Source: JBBQER01 sp052148155 | Lineage (GTDB): Bacteria > Actinomycetota > Acidimicrobiia > IMCC26256 > PALSA-610 | Assembly: GCA_052148155.1 (NCBI GenBank) | Contig: JBKQIY010000230.1 | Coordinates: 1 to 38,996, forward strand | Length of the DNA stretch: 38,996 nt | Direction: 5' to 3' | Translations under genes and position numbers: made by a program | Part shown: in pieces, positions 1-8,020 of the stretch | Numbering within the stretch: position 1 is the first letter of the stretch | How the letters are laid out: each line of letters starts with the position of its first letter | The notes under the pieces: model-generated | Databases searched by the model: none | Seen by the model: only the letters and a program-made list of their open reading frames with translations | What the model was told of the DNA's origin: nothing

Positions 1-207
1 GGCCCCTACCTCAACGACACCAACTGGATCAACACCGTCAACAGCTACGGGTCGATCCCGAACTACGGCACCGGACCGTACTCGTCGCTCCACACCGGCA
101 AATACACCGCCGACGACAACTGGCGACTCCAAGAATACGACTCATCACTCGGCAACCTCGGCCTCTGGAAACCAGTCACCCCACTCCAAGACATCTCCGG
201 CAGCTAG
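1..207 (+). CDS. C-terminus of probable ABC transporter substrate-binding protein (5' end outside window)
   Basis: Frame 1 is open from the first base to TAG at 205-207 and gives 68 residues with no start, so the gene begins upstream of the window. The tail is rich in Trp, Tyr, Asn and Gly and ends in residues like YDSSLG, then LWKPVTPLQDISG. This resembles the C-terminal end of branched-chain amino acid type (type I periplasmic-binding fold) substrate-binding proteins of Actinobacteria, where a final strand reads roughly W-x-P-x-T-P-x-Q-D. If so, the protein is an exported lipoprotein or cell-wall-bound binding protein that feeds a permease encoded upstream. It converges with the minus-strand acyl-CoA dehydrogenase, and their last codons overlap by 4 nt (204-207). 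The family call rests on a short tail and is tentative. Confidence 0.5.
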   Translation, partial: GPYLNDTNWINTVNSYGSIPNYGTGPYSSLHTGKYTADDNWRLQEYDSSLGNLGLWKPVTPLQDISGS

Positions 208-1400
208 GCAGGCGCGGCTCGAGATTCCCGCGGCAGGCCAAGACCACGCTCGGCGATGAGGTTGCGCATGATCTCGTTCGATCCGCCGGCAATCGTCCAT
301 GCCCGTGCGTAAAGAAATGAGTCCTGCCAAAATCCGTCGTCCAAGGTCCCCGCGTCGCCCTGCACGAGCGCGCCGCGGGGACCTTGCAACAGAATGGCGA
401 ATTCGCCGATCTCGAGGTTGAGCTCACTGAACCAGATCTTGGTCATCGGCGCGTCCGACGCAGCGAGGTTGGACATCGCAGCCTTGGTCGCAACCGAATA
501 GCCGAGGTAGCGCTGGATACGAGATCGGGCCACGAACGAAGCGATATCTTGACGAACCGCGGAATCCTGAATCGCTGGTAGCCCATTGCGGCGAGCCCTG
601 CGTGCGACGGTGACGAGCCGGGCGATCGATCCTCCGCTACCACCTGCGCCGACCCCGCCACGCTCTTGCGCGAGGCTCGCGCCGGCCACCCGCCAACCTT
701 CACCGGGTGTGCCAATCATGTTCGCGGCCGGTACGACCACGTCCTCGAGAAAGACCTCGTTGAAGTCGGTCGTGCCCGTGATCTCGCGCAGCGGTCGAGT
801 GGCGACACCGGGGCTGTGCATATCGAGCACGAACGCGGTGATGCCGGCAGATCCTCGGCCCGGCTCTGTGCGAGCGAGCAGGTAGCCGTAGTCCGCGAAC
901 TGCGCCCACGTGCTCCACACTTTCTGTCCGTTCACGACATAGTGATCACCGTCTCGCTCGGCACGAGTTTGCAAAGACGTGAGGTCGCTGCCGGCATCAG
1001 GCTCGCTGAACAGCTGGGTCCAGATGTGCTCACCGTTCGCGATGCGCGCAAGGTAGGTCTGTTTCTGTTCGTCGGTGCCGAACTGCGCAATCGCACCAGC
1101 GACCAACGGGTTCCCGAGAACGGAGGGAATACCGCTGCGGCCCAGCTCCTCCCCCAGTATGCGTATCTCGAAGCGGTCCGTGACACCGACACCGGTGCCG
1201 TATCGGTCCACGACATATCCCGCGTCGTGCAGCGCGCGCACCCATCTCCGCAACGAGGCCACGTCGTCGCGATCCTCGGGTGCTCGTAGCCCGACACCGG
1301 GCTTCCAACGCAGCGTCGGCCGCTGTTCGGCGATGAAGACGCGCAATCGCGCGCGGTATTCGTCGTAGGACGCTGGAATTTCGGGAACGTCGACGTCCAT
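204..1400 (-). CDS. Acyl-CoA dehydrogenase, FadE-type (subunit 1 of probable heteromeric pair)
   Basis: The 398-residue protein has the acyl-CoA dehydrogenase fold: N-terminal helical domain at about 1-125, the FAD/substrate beta domain starting at SEPDAGSDL (132-140), and a C-terminal helical domain ending in the FAD-contact motif WTIAGGSNEIMRN near 368-380. It should oxidise an acyl-CoA at the alpha-beta bond in the cytoplasm and pass electrons to ETF. The ATG at 1400 was chosen because it overlaps the stop of the upstream gene as TGATG. The longer open frame reaching 1526 has an Arg-rich head that is only antisense to the neighbour. Adjacent, overlapping acyl-CoA dehydrogenase genes of about 380-400 residues are typical of actinobacterial alpha2beta2 enzymes such as the steroid side-chain FadE pairs. 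The true substrate is unknown. Confidence 0.9.
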   Translation of the reverse strand: MDVDVPEIPASYDEYRARLRVFIAEQRPTLRWKPGVGLRAPEDRDDVASLRRWVRALHDAGYVVDRYGTGVGVTDRFEIRILGEELGRSGIPSVLGNPLVAGAIAQFGTDEQKQTYLARIANGEHIWTQLFSEPDAGSDLTSLQTRAERDGDHYVVNGQKVWSTWAQFADYGYLLARTEPGRGSAGITAFVLDMHSPGVATRPLREITGTTDFNEVFLEDVVVPAANMIGTPGEGWRVAGASLAQERGGVGAGGSGGSIARLVTVARRARRNGLPAIQDSAVRQDIASFVARSRIQRYLGYSVATKAAMSNLAASDAPMTKIWFSELNLEIGEFAILLQGPRGALVQGDAGTLDDGFWQDSFLYARAWTIAGGSNEIMRNLIAERGLGLPRESRAAPA

Positions 1401-2539
1401 CAGGCCTGCTCGGGAACGATTGCTTCGGCGAGCGCGCACAGCCGCTCGCGGTGTCGCCACGGCTCGCCGTACAGCACCTGCTCGGCCTTCACGCGCCGCA
1501 GATACAGGTGCACATCGTACTCCCATGTAAACCCGATGCCGCCGTGCAACTGCAACGATTCCCCGCAGAGATGTGCGATCGCGTCGCGCACGTAGGAACC
1601 CGCGACCGCGACGGCTTCGTCGCGGTCGTCGCGGTCGTCCGCCACCGCGAGCGCTGCATAACGCGCCGACACTCGTGCGCCTTCGAGCTCGATGAGCATG
1701 TCTGCCAGACGATGCTTGATCGCTTGGAAGCTTCCGATCGGCCGACCGAACTGCACGCGGTCTTTCGCATACTGAACGGTGCGCTCGAACAGCGCCTCAC
1801 CCATGCCGACGATCTCGGCCGCTTGCACGACCGTCGCGATTTGCAGCGCACGTTCGATCGCCGTCGTGGCCCCTCCGACTGGCCCGACGACGTTCGAACG
1901 CGGCACGACGACGCTGTCGAACCGAACCTCGCACAGCCGTCGAGTGACATCGAGACCGGCCATCACACGCACGCTCACGCCGTCCGCGGGCAGCGGGACG
2001 AGGACCAGCGATGGCCCCCAAGACGCGTTTGACGTCACGAGCAAGAGATCCGCAACGTGCGCGTCGTGCACAAAACGCGCGACGCCGTCGAGTCGCGCGC
2101 GGTCGCCGAGCTCCGCAAGGGTGACAGCAACGCCGCCGAGATCGATCGAGCCGTCACCGGTCAGGCACCACGTTGCAGCGACCTCGCCGCGCGCGATCGA
2201 GGCGAGATACAGGCGCTGCTCGTCAGAACCTTCGCGTGTGAGCACATCAGCGACGACATTCGTGGCGAGCAGGGGCCCTGGGTAAAGCTCCCGGCCGAGC
2301 TCTTCAGCGAGCGCCGCGAGATCGACGACGGGCTGGTCGGTGACGCCTCCGCCATCGCAGTTCTCGGGAACCAGTAACGCAGTCCAACCGAGCGCGGCGC
2401 CGTCGCGCCATACCTGACGGTCGAACGTGTCAGGCTCCTCGATGCGTTGCCGCACCGCGGCGACCGGGTGGCGGTCTCGCAAAAAGCGGCGCGTGGTCGC
2501 TCGTAGCAGCTCCTGTTCTTCGGAGTACGCGAAGTGCAA
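1400..2539 (-). CDS. Acyl-CoA dehydrogenase, FadE-type (subunit 2 of probable heteromeric pair)
   Basis: This is a 379-residue acyl-CoA dehydrogenase family protein if the TTG at 2539 is the start. The TTG directly precedes the residues HFAYSEEQELLR, the usual beginning of the family, and an AGAGGCGA ribosome-site-like stretch lies just upstream. The C-terminal half carries the conserved RVQFGRPIGSFQAIKHR segment and, near 332-340, LHGGIGFTWE, which is typical of the partner subunit in heteromeric FadE enzymes. The open frame continues to 3331, but that extension is antisense to the crotonase gene and was rejected. The stop overlaps the next gene by one base (TGATG), indicating translational coupling. 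The gene diverges from the crotonase gene across 48 bp that contain an imperfect inverted repeat at 2570-2583. Confidence 0.87.
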   Translation of the reverse strand: MHFAYSEEQELLRATTRRFLRDRHPVAAVRQRIEEPDTFDRQVWRDGAALGWTALLVPENCDGGGVTDQPVVDLAALAEELGRELYPGPLLATNVVADVLTREGSDEQRLYLASIARGEVAATWCLTGDGSIDLGGVAVTLAELGDRARLDGVARFVHDAHVADLLLVTSNASWGPSLVLVPLPADGVSVRVMAGLDVTRRLCEVRFDSVVVPRSNVVGPVGGATTAIERALQIATVVQAAEIVGMGEALFERTVQYAKDRVQFGRPIGSFQAIKHRLADMLIELEGARVSARYAALAVADDRDDRDEAVAVAGSYVRDAIAHLCGESLQLHGGIGFTWEYDVHLYLRRVKAEQVLYGEPWRHRERLCALAEAIVPEQA

Positions 2540-2569
2540 GCTCGTCGCCTCTGCGGATCGCCGCGACTG

Positions 2570-2583
2570 TTGAGTACACTCTA
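2570..2583. promoter_or_regulatory. Imperfect inverted repeat and leaderless promoter between acyl-CoA dehydrogenase and crotonase genes
   Basis: The divergent spacer holds TTGAG-TACA-CTCTA, with GAG/CTC arms around a 4-nt centre. A -10-like TACACT (2575-2580) lies 7 nt before the GTG start at 2588, as in leaderless actinobacterial promoters. The arm-4-arm layout is like the better repeat at 10430-10443. An operator role is inferred. Confidence 0.3.
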
Positions 2584-2587
2584 TATC

Positions 2588-3367
2588 GTGGAGTGCAAGG
2601 CTATCGAGTTCGACGTCGGCGACGATCACGTCGCAACCATCACGCTGAATCGCCCCGACGCACTGAACTCCTGGAACGACGACATGGCCGGCGAAATCGC
2701 GTGGGCATGGCAGTCCGTACGCGACGACGACAACATTCATGCCGCGGTGCTGCAAGCGAACGGTGAACGCGCGTTCTGCACCGGAGCCGACGTGAAGAGC
2801 GGCGCCAGCTGGTTCTTCAAGGACAACGTCTGGAACACCTTCGATCCGGGCATGACCCTGGCGCCGAAGACGCATCACCGCTGCTGGAAGCCGGTCGTCG
2901 CTGCTGTCCACGGCATGGCGGCCGGCGGCGCGCAGTACTTCCTCAACGAGTCGGACATCATCATCGCCTCGGACGACGCCACCTTCTTCGATCCTCACGC
3001 GAACGGAGGCATCGTGTCTGCGCTGGAACCGATCGGGATGCTCGCCCGCGGCGTTCCGCTCGGAGACGTCCTCCGGTGGGCGCTGATGGGCACCGAGGAA
3101 CGCATCACCGCCGAGACTGCGCTGAGACTCGGCCTCGTCACCGAAGTCGTTCCCCGAGATGAACTCCGGACACGGGCACGCGAGATCGCATCCTCGATCG
3201 CGTCCCGCAACCCGATCGCGATCCAAGGCACCGTACGCGCGATCTGGGAGTCCCTCGATATGACGCGTTCGTCGGCACTCCAGGGTGGAATGAGCTACAC
3301 GCATATCGGGAACCGACCCGGCCTCGGACAACAGCCTCGGCGAAACGACCCGCCGTCGTATCGCTGA
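2588..3367 (+). CDS. Crotonase-family protein (enoyl-CoA hydratase/isomerase-like), catalytic Glu positions not conserved
   Basis: The 259-residue protein has the crotonase fold. It begins with a strand and NRPDALNSW (21-29), the oxyanion-hole segments RAFCTGADV (61-69) and HGMAAGGAQ (108-116), then the IIIASDDATFF strand-turn. GTG at 2588 was chosen because it gives a normal family N-terminus and follows a -10-like TACACT by 7 nt; an ATG at 2534 would add an atypical head overlapping the divergent gene. The two glutamates of classic enoyl-CoA hydratase are missing: Gln-Tyr follows the glycine loop, and the second position lies in ANGGIVSALEP. A hydratase reaction is therefore doubtful, and an isomerase, hydrolase or retro-aldol-type role is possible. 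It is divergent from the acyl-CoA dehydrogenase pair and probably acts on the same thioester. Confidence 0.85.
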   Translation: MECKAIEFDVGDDHVATITLNRPDALNSWNDDMAGEIAWAWQSVRDDDNIHAAVLQANGERAFCTGADVKSGASWFFKDNVWNTFDPGMTLAPKTHHRCWKPVVAAVHGMAAGGAQYFLNESDIIIASDDATFFDPHANGGIVSALEPIGMLARGVPLGDVLRWALMGTEERITAETALRLGLVTEVVPRDELRTRAREIASSIASRNPIAIQGTVRAIWESLDMTRSSALQGGMSYTHIGNRPGLGQQPRRNDPPSYR

Positions 3368-3689
3368 GACTGCCGGCCGCCGTTCAGCTCGGCTCGGTCG
3401 ACGATCACTGAAGCGACCTCTCGTCCGACCACGTCTTCGGCCGCGGCATCGTCGACCGCGCCGATGCGCGCCGCATCAGCCCATCGGGTTCGACAGCCTC
3501 GGTTTCGAAGGCAGCTCCACGCACGGTGACAGGCGACTCCCTCCGCGAGTCGGCCCACACTCCAAGCTCACTCGCGAGCGCTCCCGACCAATACGCGCGC
3601 AACATCGTCGAGGACAACGCGCGATGCATGTGCAACCCTCCCCGAGGGTCATGAGCAGCTGACGGCGCAGACGGCGATACCGTTTACCG
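3368..3689. other. 322-bp spacer with a coding-like minus-strand remnant
   Basis: No intact gene is supported here. The minus strand has a 76-codon open frame (3405-3635) whose first 50 residues, starting MHMHRALSSTMLRAYW, look protein-like. A second minus frame (about 3365-3480) continues with residues such as DDAAAEDVVGREVASVIVD. Together they suggest a frameshifted, decayed gene of unknown family. The right end carries the promoter of the GntR gene. Confidence 0.35.
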
Positions 3690-3691
3690 GT
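3678..3691 (+). promoter_or_regulatory. Promoter/operator motif TACCGTTTACCGGT at the GntR gene start
   Basis: TACCGT (3678-3683) is a TANNNT -10 box ending 6 nt before the GTG start at 3690, as expected for a leaderless transcript. The 14-bp stretch matches 11 of 14 positions of TACCCTTTATCGGG at 5085-5098 upstream of the aldehyde dehydrogenase operon. A shared site in front of a regulator and its neighbour operon suggests autoregulation by the GntR protein. That last step is inference. Confidence 0.45.
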
Positions 3692-5063
3692 GTCGAAGCT
3701 TGCTTCCACCGTCGCGGCACGGATCCTGGCCGATGTGATGGCCCAGAACTGGCCGGTCGGCGAGGTCTTCGGCTCCGAGACCGAACTCCTCGCGCGCTAC
3801 GGAGTGAGCCGCGCGGTGTTTCGCGAAGCGGTCCGCCTAGTCGAGAACCAGCAGGTCGCGAGGATGCGACGAGGCCCGGGCGGCGGTCTCGTCGTCACCG
3901 AGCCGACCGTCGATGCGATCATCGACGCCTCGGTCTTGTATTTCCATCGCGTCAACGCGCGGCTCGACGAGGTGTTCGAAGCTCGTATCGCCCTCGAGCA
4001 ATTGGTGGCCGGTCTCGCCTCGCAACGACTTGACGAATCAGGTCTCGTCCACCTGCGAGCGCTCGTGGATTTCGAAGCGACCGGCGAAACCAAGGACCAT
4101 CGCGCCTTACATACGCTGTTGGCATCCGTGACCAGGAACCCGGCGCTGGAACTCTTCGTCGACATTCTCAACCGAGTGACACTCCTGTACTTCAGCAACA
4201 CGAAAGCGCTGACGACCGCGACACTCGACGAATCAGCGCACGCGCACGCGCGCATCGCTGACGCAGTGATCTCCGGCGACGACGGCCTGTCGCGCCGACG
4301 TATGCGGACACATCTCGAGGCAGAGGCCTCCTTCCTACGGCGTCGACGCTCGACCCGCCAGGTACTCGATGCTTCCGTCGCGATGGCCGGGCCGGCCGGA
4401 AACAAAGGCGCCGAACGCGTGGCGCGGAGCATCTTCCGTGACACTGTCGCGAAGGGTCTGGAGCCCGGCACACTGCTTGGCTCCGAAACCGAGCTAACTG
4501 AACAGTATGAGGTCAGCCGCGCCGTGTTCCGCGAAGCGGTCCGGATCCTCGAGCACCATCAGATCGCAACCATGCGCCGGGGTCCCGGCGGCGGGCTGTT
4601 CGTCGCTCCCCCCAGCGCGGCCGCCGTCACCGATGTCGTTGCGATCTTTCTTGCGCGCTGCGGCGTCGACGTGAGACACCTCACCGAAGTGCGGATCGGC
4701 GTCGAACTTGCGCTGATTGACCTTCTCGTCGATCGAATCAGCAAGGAACGCGCCGGACACCTCCGATCGGCGTTGCATGCCGAAGCGGCGTCCGAGAATG
4801 CCTTCATCGGTACTGCTCACGATCTTCACGCCACCATCGCCTCGTTAGCCGGTAACCGGGCACTCGAGCTCGTCGAACTCGTGCTCATCCGACTCACTCG
4901 CCTGCATCAGGTCGAGCGCAACCCGCGGGCTCGGCGCAAGATCAAACCCGAGGTGTATCGGGCTCACGAAGCGATCGTCGACGCGATCATCGAGCGTGAC
5001 CGCGAACTGGCGCGCTACCGCATGCGACGTCACCTCACTGCGGTCGCCACTCACTTGGCCTGA
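3690..5063 (+). CDS. Duplicated FadR-type regulator (GntR-FCD-GntR-FCD)
   Basis: The 457-residue protein is about twice the usual FadR-subfamily length and is an internal duplication. A winged-helix domain (about 1-75, with GSETELLARYGVSRAVFREAV at 28-48) is followed by an FCD ligand domain (about 90-215). A second winged helix (239-306, with GSETELTEQYEVSRAVFREAV at 264-284) and a second FCD domain (about 325-455) follow. The two wings share MRRGPGGGL. Both FCD domains keep the D-x4-H/H-x3-A/H pattern, for example HTLLASVTRN and HATIASLAGN, which in this family binds metal and an acid effector. GTG at 3690 follows a leaderless-type promoter. The protein probably binds DNA as a pseudo-dimer in one chain and controls the flanking catabolic operons. 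Confidence 0.9.
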   Translation: MSKLASTVAARILADVMAQNWPVGEVFGSETELLARYGVSRAVFREAVRLVENQQVARMRRGPGGGLVVTEPTVDAIIDASVLYFHRVNARLDEVFEARIALEQLVAGLASQRLDESGLVHLRALVDFEATGETKDHRALHTLLASVTRNPALELFVDILNRVTLLYFSNTKALTTATLDESAHAHARIADAVISGDDGLSRRRMRTHLEAEASFLRRRRSTRQVLDASVAMAGPAGNKGAERVARSIFRDTVAKGLEPGTLLGSETELTEQYEVSRAVFREAVRILEHHQIATMRRGPGGGLFVAPPSAAAVTDVVAIFLARCGVDVRHLTEVRIGVELALIDLLVDRISKERAGHLRSALHAEAASENAFIGTAHDLHATIASLAGNRALELVELVLIRLTRLHQVERNPRARRKIKPEVYRAHEAIVDAIIERDRELARYRMRRHLTAVATHLA

Positions 5064-5084
5064 CCAGGCTGGGTCAAAAGAGGT

Positions 5085-5098
5085 TACCCTTTATCGGG
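5085..5098 (+). promoter_or_regulatory. Promoter/operator motif TACCCTTTATCGGG upstream of the aldehyde dehydrogenase operon
   Basis: This 14-bp site lies 43 bp before the ATG at 5141 and matches the GntR promoter motif at 3678-3691 in 11 of 14 positions. TACCCT (5085-5090) is a plausible -10 box, which would give a leader of roughly 40 nt containing the AAAGGAAG ribosome site at about 5128-5135. It is the likely target of the duplicated GntR protein encoded just upstream. Confidence 0.4.
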
Positions 5099-5140
5099 AG
5101 CCCGGCGGCCGCCTCGGCATGCGGCGAAAGGAAGCAGTCG

Positions 5141-6613
5141 ATGACCACCACGAGTTGCGAGTCGAGAATGCTGATCGACGGAAAGCTCCTGGAAGCCGCC
5201 AGCGGCGCGACGTTCTCGAACGTCAACCCCGCAACCGAAGAAGCGATCGGTGACGTCGTGGACGCCGGCGCCGAAGATATCGACACCGCGATCGCCGCGG
5301 CGAGGCGTGCGTTCGACGATTTGTCGTGGTCCGAAGACCACACGTTTCGTCAGCGCTGCCTCGAACAACTCGCAGACGCCTTGGATCGAGCCCGAGAAGA
5401 GCTGCGTCTCGCGGTCGTGCAGGAAACCGGATGCCCGATCGCTTTGACGTATGTGGTCCAAATCGAAGTTCCGCTGAGCGACATCAGGTACTGGGCCGAG
5501 CAGGCGACCGCGTATGAATACGAACGTCCTATGCCAGATCGCGATTGGATGGGAACCGTCTACCGTCGTTTGATCCGACGGGAAGCGGCGGGAGTCGTCT
5601 CGGCGATCACACCGTGGAACTTCCCGCTGTATCTCAACATCGCCAAGCTCGGACCCGCACTCGCCGCGGGCAACACGGTCGTCCTGAAGCCTGCGCCCGA
5701 CACGCCGTGGTCGGCGACGATGCTGGGAAAGCTGATCGTCGAAGAGACCGACATCCCCGCGGGTGTCGTCAACATCGTGACACCCTCCGACCATCAGCTC
5801 GGCGAGATCCTCACGAGCGATCCCCGCGTCGACATGGTCACCTTCACCGGATCAACAGCCACGGGCCGGCGGATCATGGCTGCCGGCTCGAACACACTCA
5901 AGAAGATCTTTCTCGAGCTGGGCGGGAAATCCGCGTACATCGTCCTCGACGACGCCGATCTCATGGCCGCGCTGCCAACTGCCGTCGGCATGGTGTGCTC
6001 GCATGCCGGCCAGGGTTGTGTCATCGCGACCCGCTTGCTGCTTCCGCGCTCGCGCTACGACGAAGGTGTCGAACTCGCAAAAACCATGATGGAGAACATT
6101 CCGTACGGCGACCCCACAGATCCGGGGATCATTTGTGGGCCGGTGGTCAATGCCAAACAACGCGAACGGGTCCTCGGCTACATCGAAAAAGGCAAGGCCG
6201 AAGGCGCGCGACTCGTCGTCGGTGGCAGCCGTCCGGCGCAGTTCGACAAAGGATTCTTCGTCGAGCCGACGCTGTTCGCGGATGTCGACCCCGACTCGAC
6301 CATCGCGCAAGAGGAGATCTTCGGCCCCGTGCTCGCCGTCATCCCGTACGACGACGACGAAGACGCGGTCAGAATCGCCAACAATTCGAGGTACGGACTC
6401 TCCGGCATGATCCACAGCGGAAGCGACGAACGCGCCATGGCCGTGGCGCGCCGCGTTCGGACCGGCACGCTTTCGGTGAACGGCGGTTCGTGGTTCCAGC
6501 CCGACGTTCCGTTCGGTGGCTATAAGCAAAGTGGGATCGGCCGCGAGAACGGTAAGGAAGGCTTCGAGGAGTATCTCGAGGTCAAGGCCATCGGTCTGCC
6601 CATCGGGGATTGA
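5141..6613 (+). CDS. NAD(P)-dependent aldehyde dehydrogenase
   Basis: The 490-residue length is normal for the aldehyde dehydrogenase superfamily. Visible catalytic features are TPWNFP with Asn160, VVLKPAP with cofactor-binding Lys183, the FTGST glycine motif at 235-239, LELGGKS with general-base Glu259, and GQGC with nucleophile Cys293. EEIFGPV (391-397) carries the nicotinamide-ribose glutamate. It oxidises an aldehyde to a carboxylic acid in the cytoplasm. The ATG at 5141 is preceded by GGCGAAAGGAAG at good spacing. The kinase gene follows after 4 nt and the DUF7064/7065-like gene after a further 11 nt, so the three form an operon. The substrate is probably an intermediate of the local acyl-CoA pathway, but the sequence does not show which. 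Confidence 0.95.
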   Translation: MTTTSCESRMLIDGKLLEAASGATFSNVNPATEEAIGDVVDAGAEDIDTAIAAARRAFDDLSWSEDHTFRQRCLEQLADALDRAREELRLAVVQETGCPIALTYVVQIEVPLSDIRYWAEQATAYEYERPMPDRDWMGTVYRRLIRREAAGVVSAITPWNFPLYLNIAKLGPALAAGNTVVLKPAPDTPWSATMLGKLIVEETDIPAGVVNIVTPSDHQLGEILTSDPRVDMVTFTGSTATGRRIMAAGSNTLKKIFLELGGKSAYIVLDDADLMAALPTAVGMVCSHAGQGCVIATRLLLPRSRYDEGVELAKTMMENIPYGDPTDPGIICGPVVNAKQRERVLGYIEKGKAEGARLVVGGSRPAQFDKGFFVEPTLFADVDPDSTIAQEEIFGPVLAVIPYDDDEDAVRIANNSRYGLSGMIHSGSDERAMAVARRVRTGTLSVNGGSWFQPDVPFGGYKQSGIGRENGKEGFEEYLEVKAIGLPIGD

Positions 6614-6617
6614 CGCC

Positions 6618-8009
6618 ATGACGACGAGTGGCGTTGCGCTGCCCGACGACCTCATCGACTGGATCGAGGAAGTCGCCGGCGGTCGCCTCACCCTTGCTGA
6701 CCGCCGTCCGGGCGGCGCGCGCAAGGAGGCGTGGTTCGTCGACATCGCCTTACCCGACGGCAGCGTCGACGAGCTCTTTTTACGTTACGACCGGTCCGAT
6801 CCCGACGAGACTGCCGATCCCTGGACCCTCCGTCGCGAAGCGACCGTGTACCTCGCTCTCCAAGACACCGAAGTTCCGGTGCCGCGCGTCCTCGCCGTGC
6901 ATCCCTCGCACCAAGCCATGCTGTCGGTGCGGCTGGGGGGCGAGAACTGGTTCTCACACATCGCCGGCGCCGAAGAGCGGGTACGGACCGCCCAGGACTT
7001 CATCATGAAGCTCGCCGCGCTCCACCGGTTGGATCCGGTGAACCTCGACCTTCCGGCGTTTCCTCCGCCGACCACTGTGCCGGACGCGGTTCGTCATGAG
7101 CTCGACGAGCTCGATCAAGTCCTCATACGACGTGGCGGCAATCCCGACCCCGCGCTCGCGTTTACGCTCGACTGGCTGCGTCGCAACATTCCGGTTTACC
7201 AGGAGCCCGTCGTGCTCGTGCAGGGAGATACCGGGCCCGGCAACTTCATGTATGACGCCGGCCGAGTGGTCGCGATCGTCGATTGGGAACTCGCGCACCT
7301 CGGGGATCCGATGGACGACGTCGCGTGGCTTTCGTTGCGCGCGACGCAAGAACCCTTCCCGGACTTCCCAGCACGACTGCGCGAGTACGAGGAATGGTCG
7401 GGACACAAGATCGACGATTCGCGCGTCCGGTACTACCAAGTCATGGCCGAAGCCAAGCTGCAGGTCATGTCGCACCGTCGGGCCGACGCTGGTCCGGACG
7501 ACAAGGCCGCAGGTGGCGATTCCGATGTGGGGAACCGGCTGATCTACGGCATCCACCACCGGCGCCTGTGGCTCGAGGCACTGGCTGGTGCCGTCGGCCT
7601 CGAGCTGACGCCTGCCGAAAATCCGAGCCCGCGCTCCGACGCGGAGCACGACCGACTCTACGGCGCCGTGCTCGATCAACTCCGAGACGTCATCGTCCCG
7701 CGCCTCACCGATCCGCTCGCGCGCGTCCGCGCCAAAGGCGTCGCCCGGATCGTGAAGTACCTCGAGCAACGGAACGCGTACGGCGCGTTCTACGACGAGT
7801 GCGAACTCGACGACCTCGCCCGGTTGCTCGGTGACCGGCCGCCGTCGAAGTCCGTCGGGCGGGTGTCCTTGGCCAAGGCCGCGCGGGAACACAAGTTGAG
7901 CGACCAGGAATACCTCGGCTACCTGTGGCGACGGGTCGCGCGCGAGACCGAGCTCGCGCGACCGGCAATGGGCGTCCTCGCCGACCGGCACTGGCCCGAT
8001 CTTCGCTGA
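6618..8009 (+). CDS. APH-family phosphotransferase with C-terminal helical accessory domain
   Basis: The 463-residue protein has an aminoglycoside phosphotransferase/choline kinase-like fold at about 10-330. The catalytic loop is VQGDTGPGNF (201-210), with Asp204 as base and Asn209 for metal; the usual His of HGD is Gln. The metal-binding Asp is in VDWE (221-224), followed by the LGDPMDDVAW helix. Residues about 345-463 form a separate helical domain resembling the first 140 residues of the second kinase (14265-15716). Relatives include LvaA and the kinase part of ACAD10/11, which phosphorylate 4-hydroxyacyl-CoA; an antibiotic-resistance role is not suggested. The ATG at 6618 starts 4 nt after the dehydrogenase stop. 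The gene probably phosphorylates a pathway hydroxyl, but its substrate is not known. Confidence 0.9.
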   Translation: MTTSGVALPDDLIDWIEEVAGGRLTLADRRPGGARKEAWFVDIALPDGSVDELFLRYDRSDPDETADPWTLRREATVYLALQDTEVPVPRVLAVHPSHQAMLSVRLGGENWFSHIAGAEERVRTAQDFIMKLAALHRLDPVNLDLPAFPPPTTVPDAVRHELDELDQVLIRRGGNPDPALAFTLDWLRRNIPVYQEPVVLVQGDTGPGNFMYDAGRVVAIVDWELAHLGDPMDDVAWLSLRATQEPFPDFPARLREYEEWSGHKIDDSRVRYYQVMAEAKLQVMSHRRADAGPDDKAAGGDSDVGNRLIYGIHHRRLWLEALAGAVGLELTPAENPSPRSDAEHDRLYGAVLDQLRDVIVPRLTDPLARVRAKGVARIVKYLEQRNAYGAFYDECELDDLARLLGDRPPSKSVGRVSLAKAAREHKLSDQEYLGYLWRRVARETELARPAMGVLADRHWPDLR

Positions 8010-8020
8010 GGACACGCGCA

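Noticed and set aside
2540..3331. Long minus-strand open extension of the second acyl-CoA dehydrogenase
   Set aside because: It is wholly antisense to the crotonase gene, has no family match, and the normal family start lies at the TTG at 2539.
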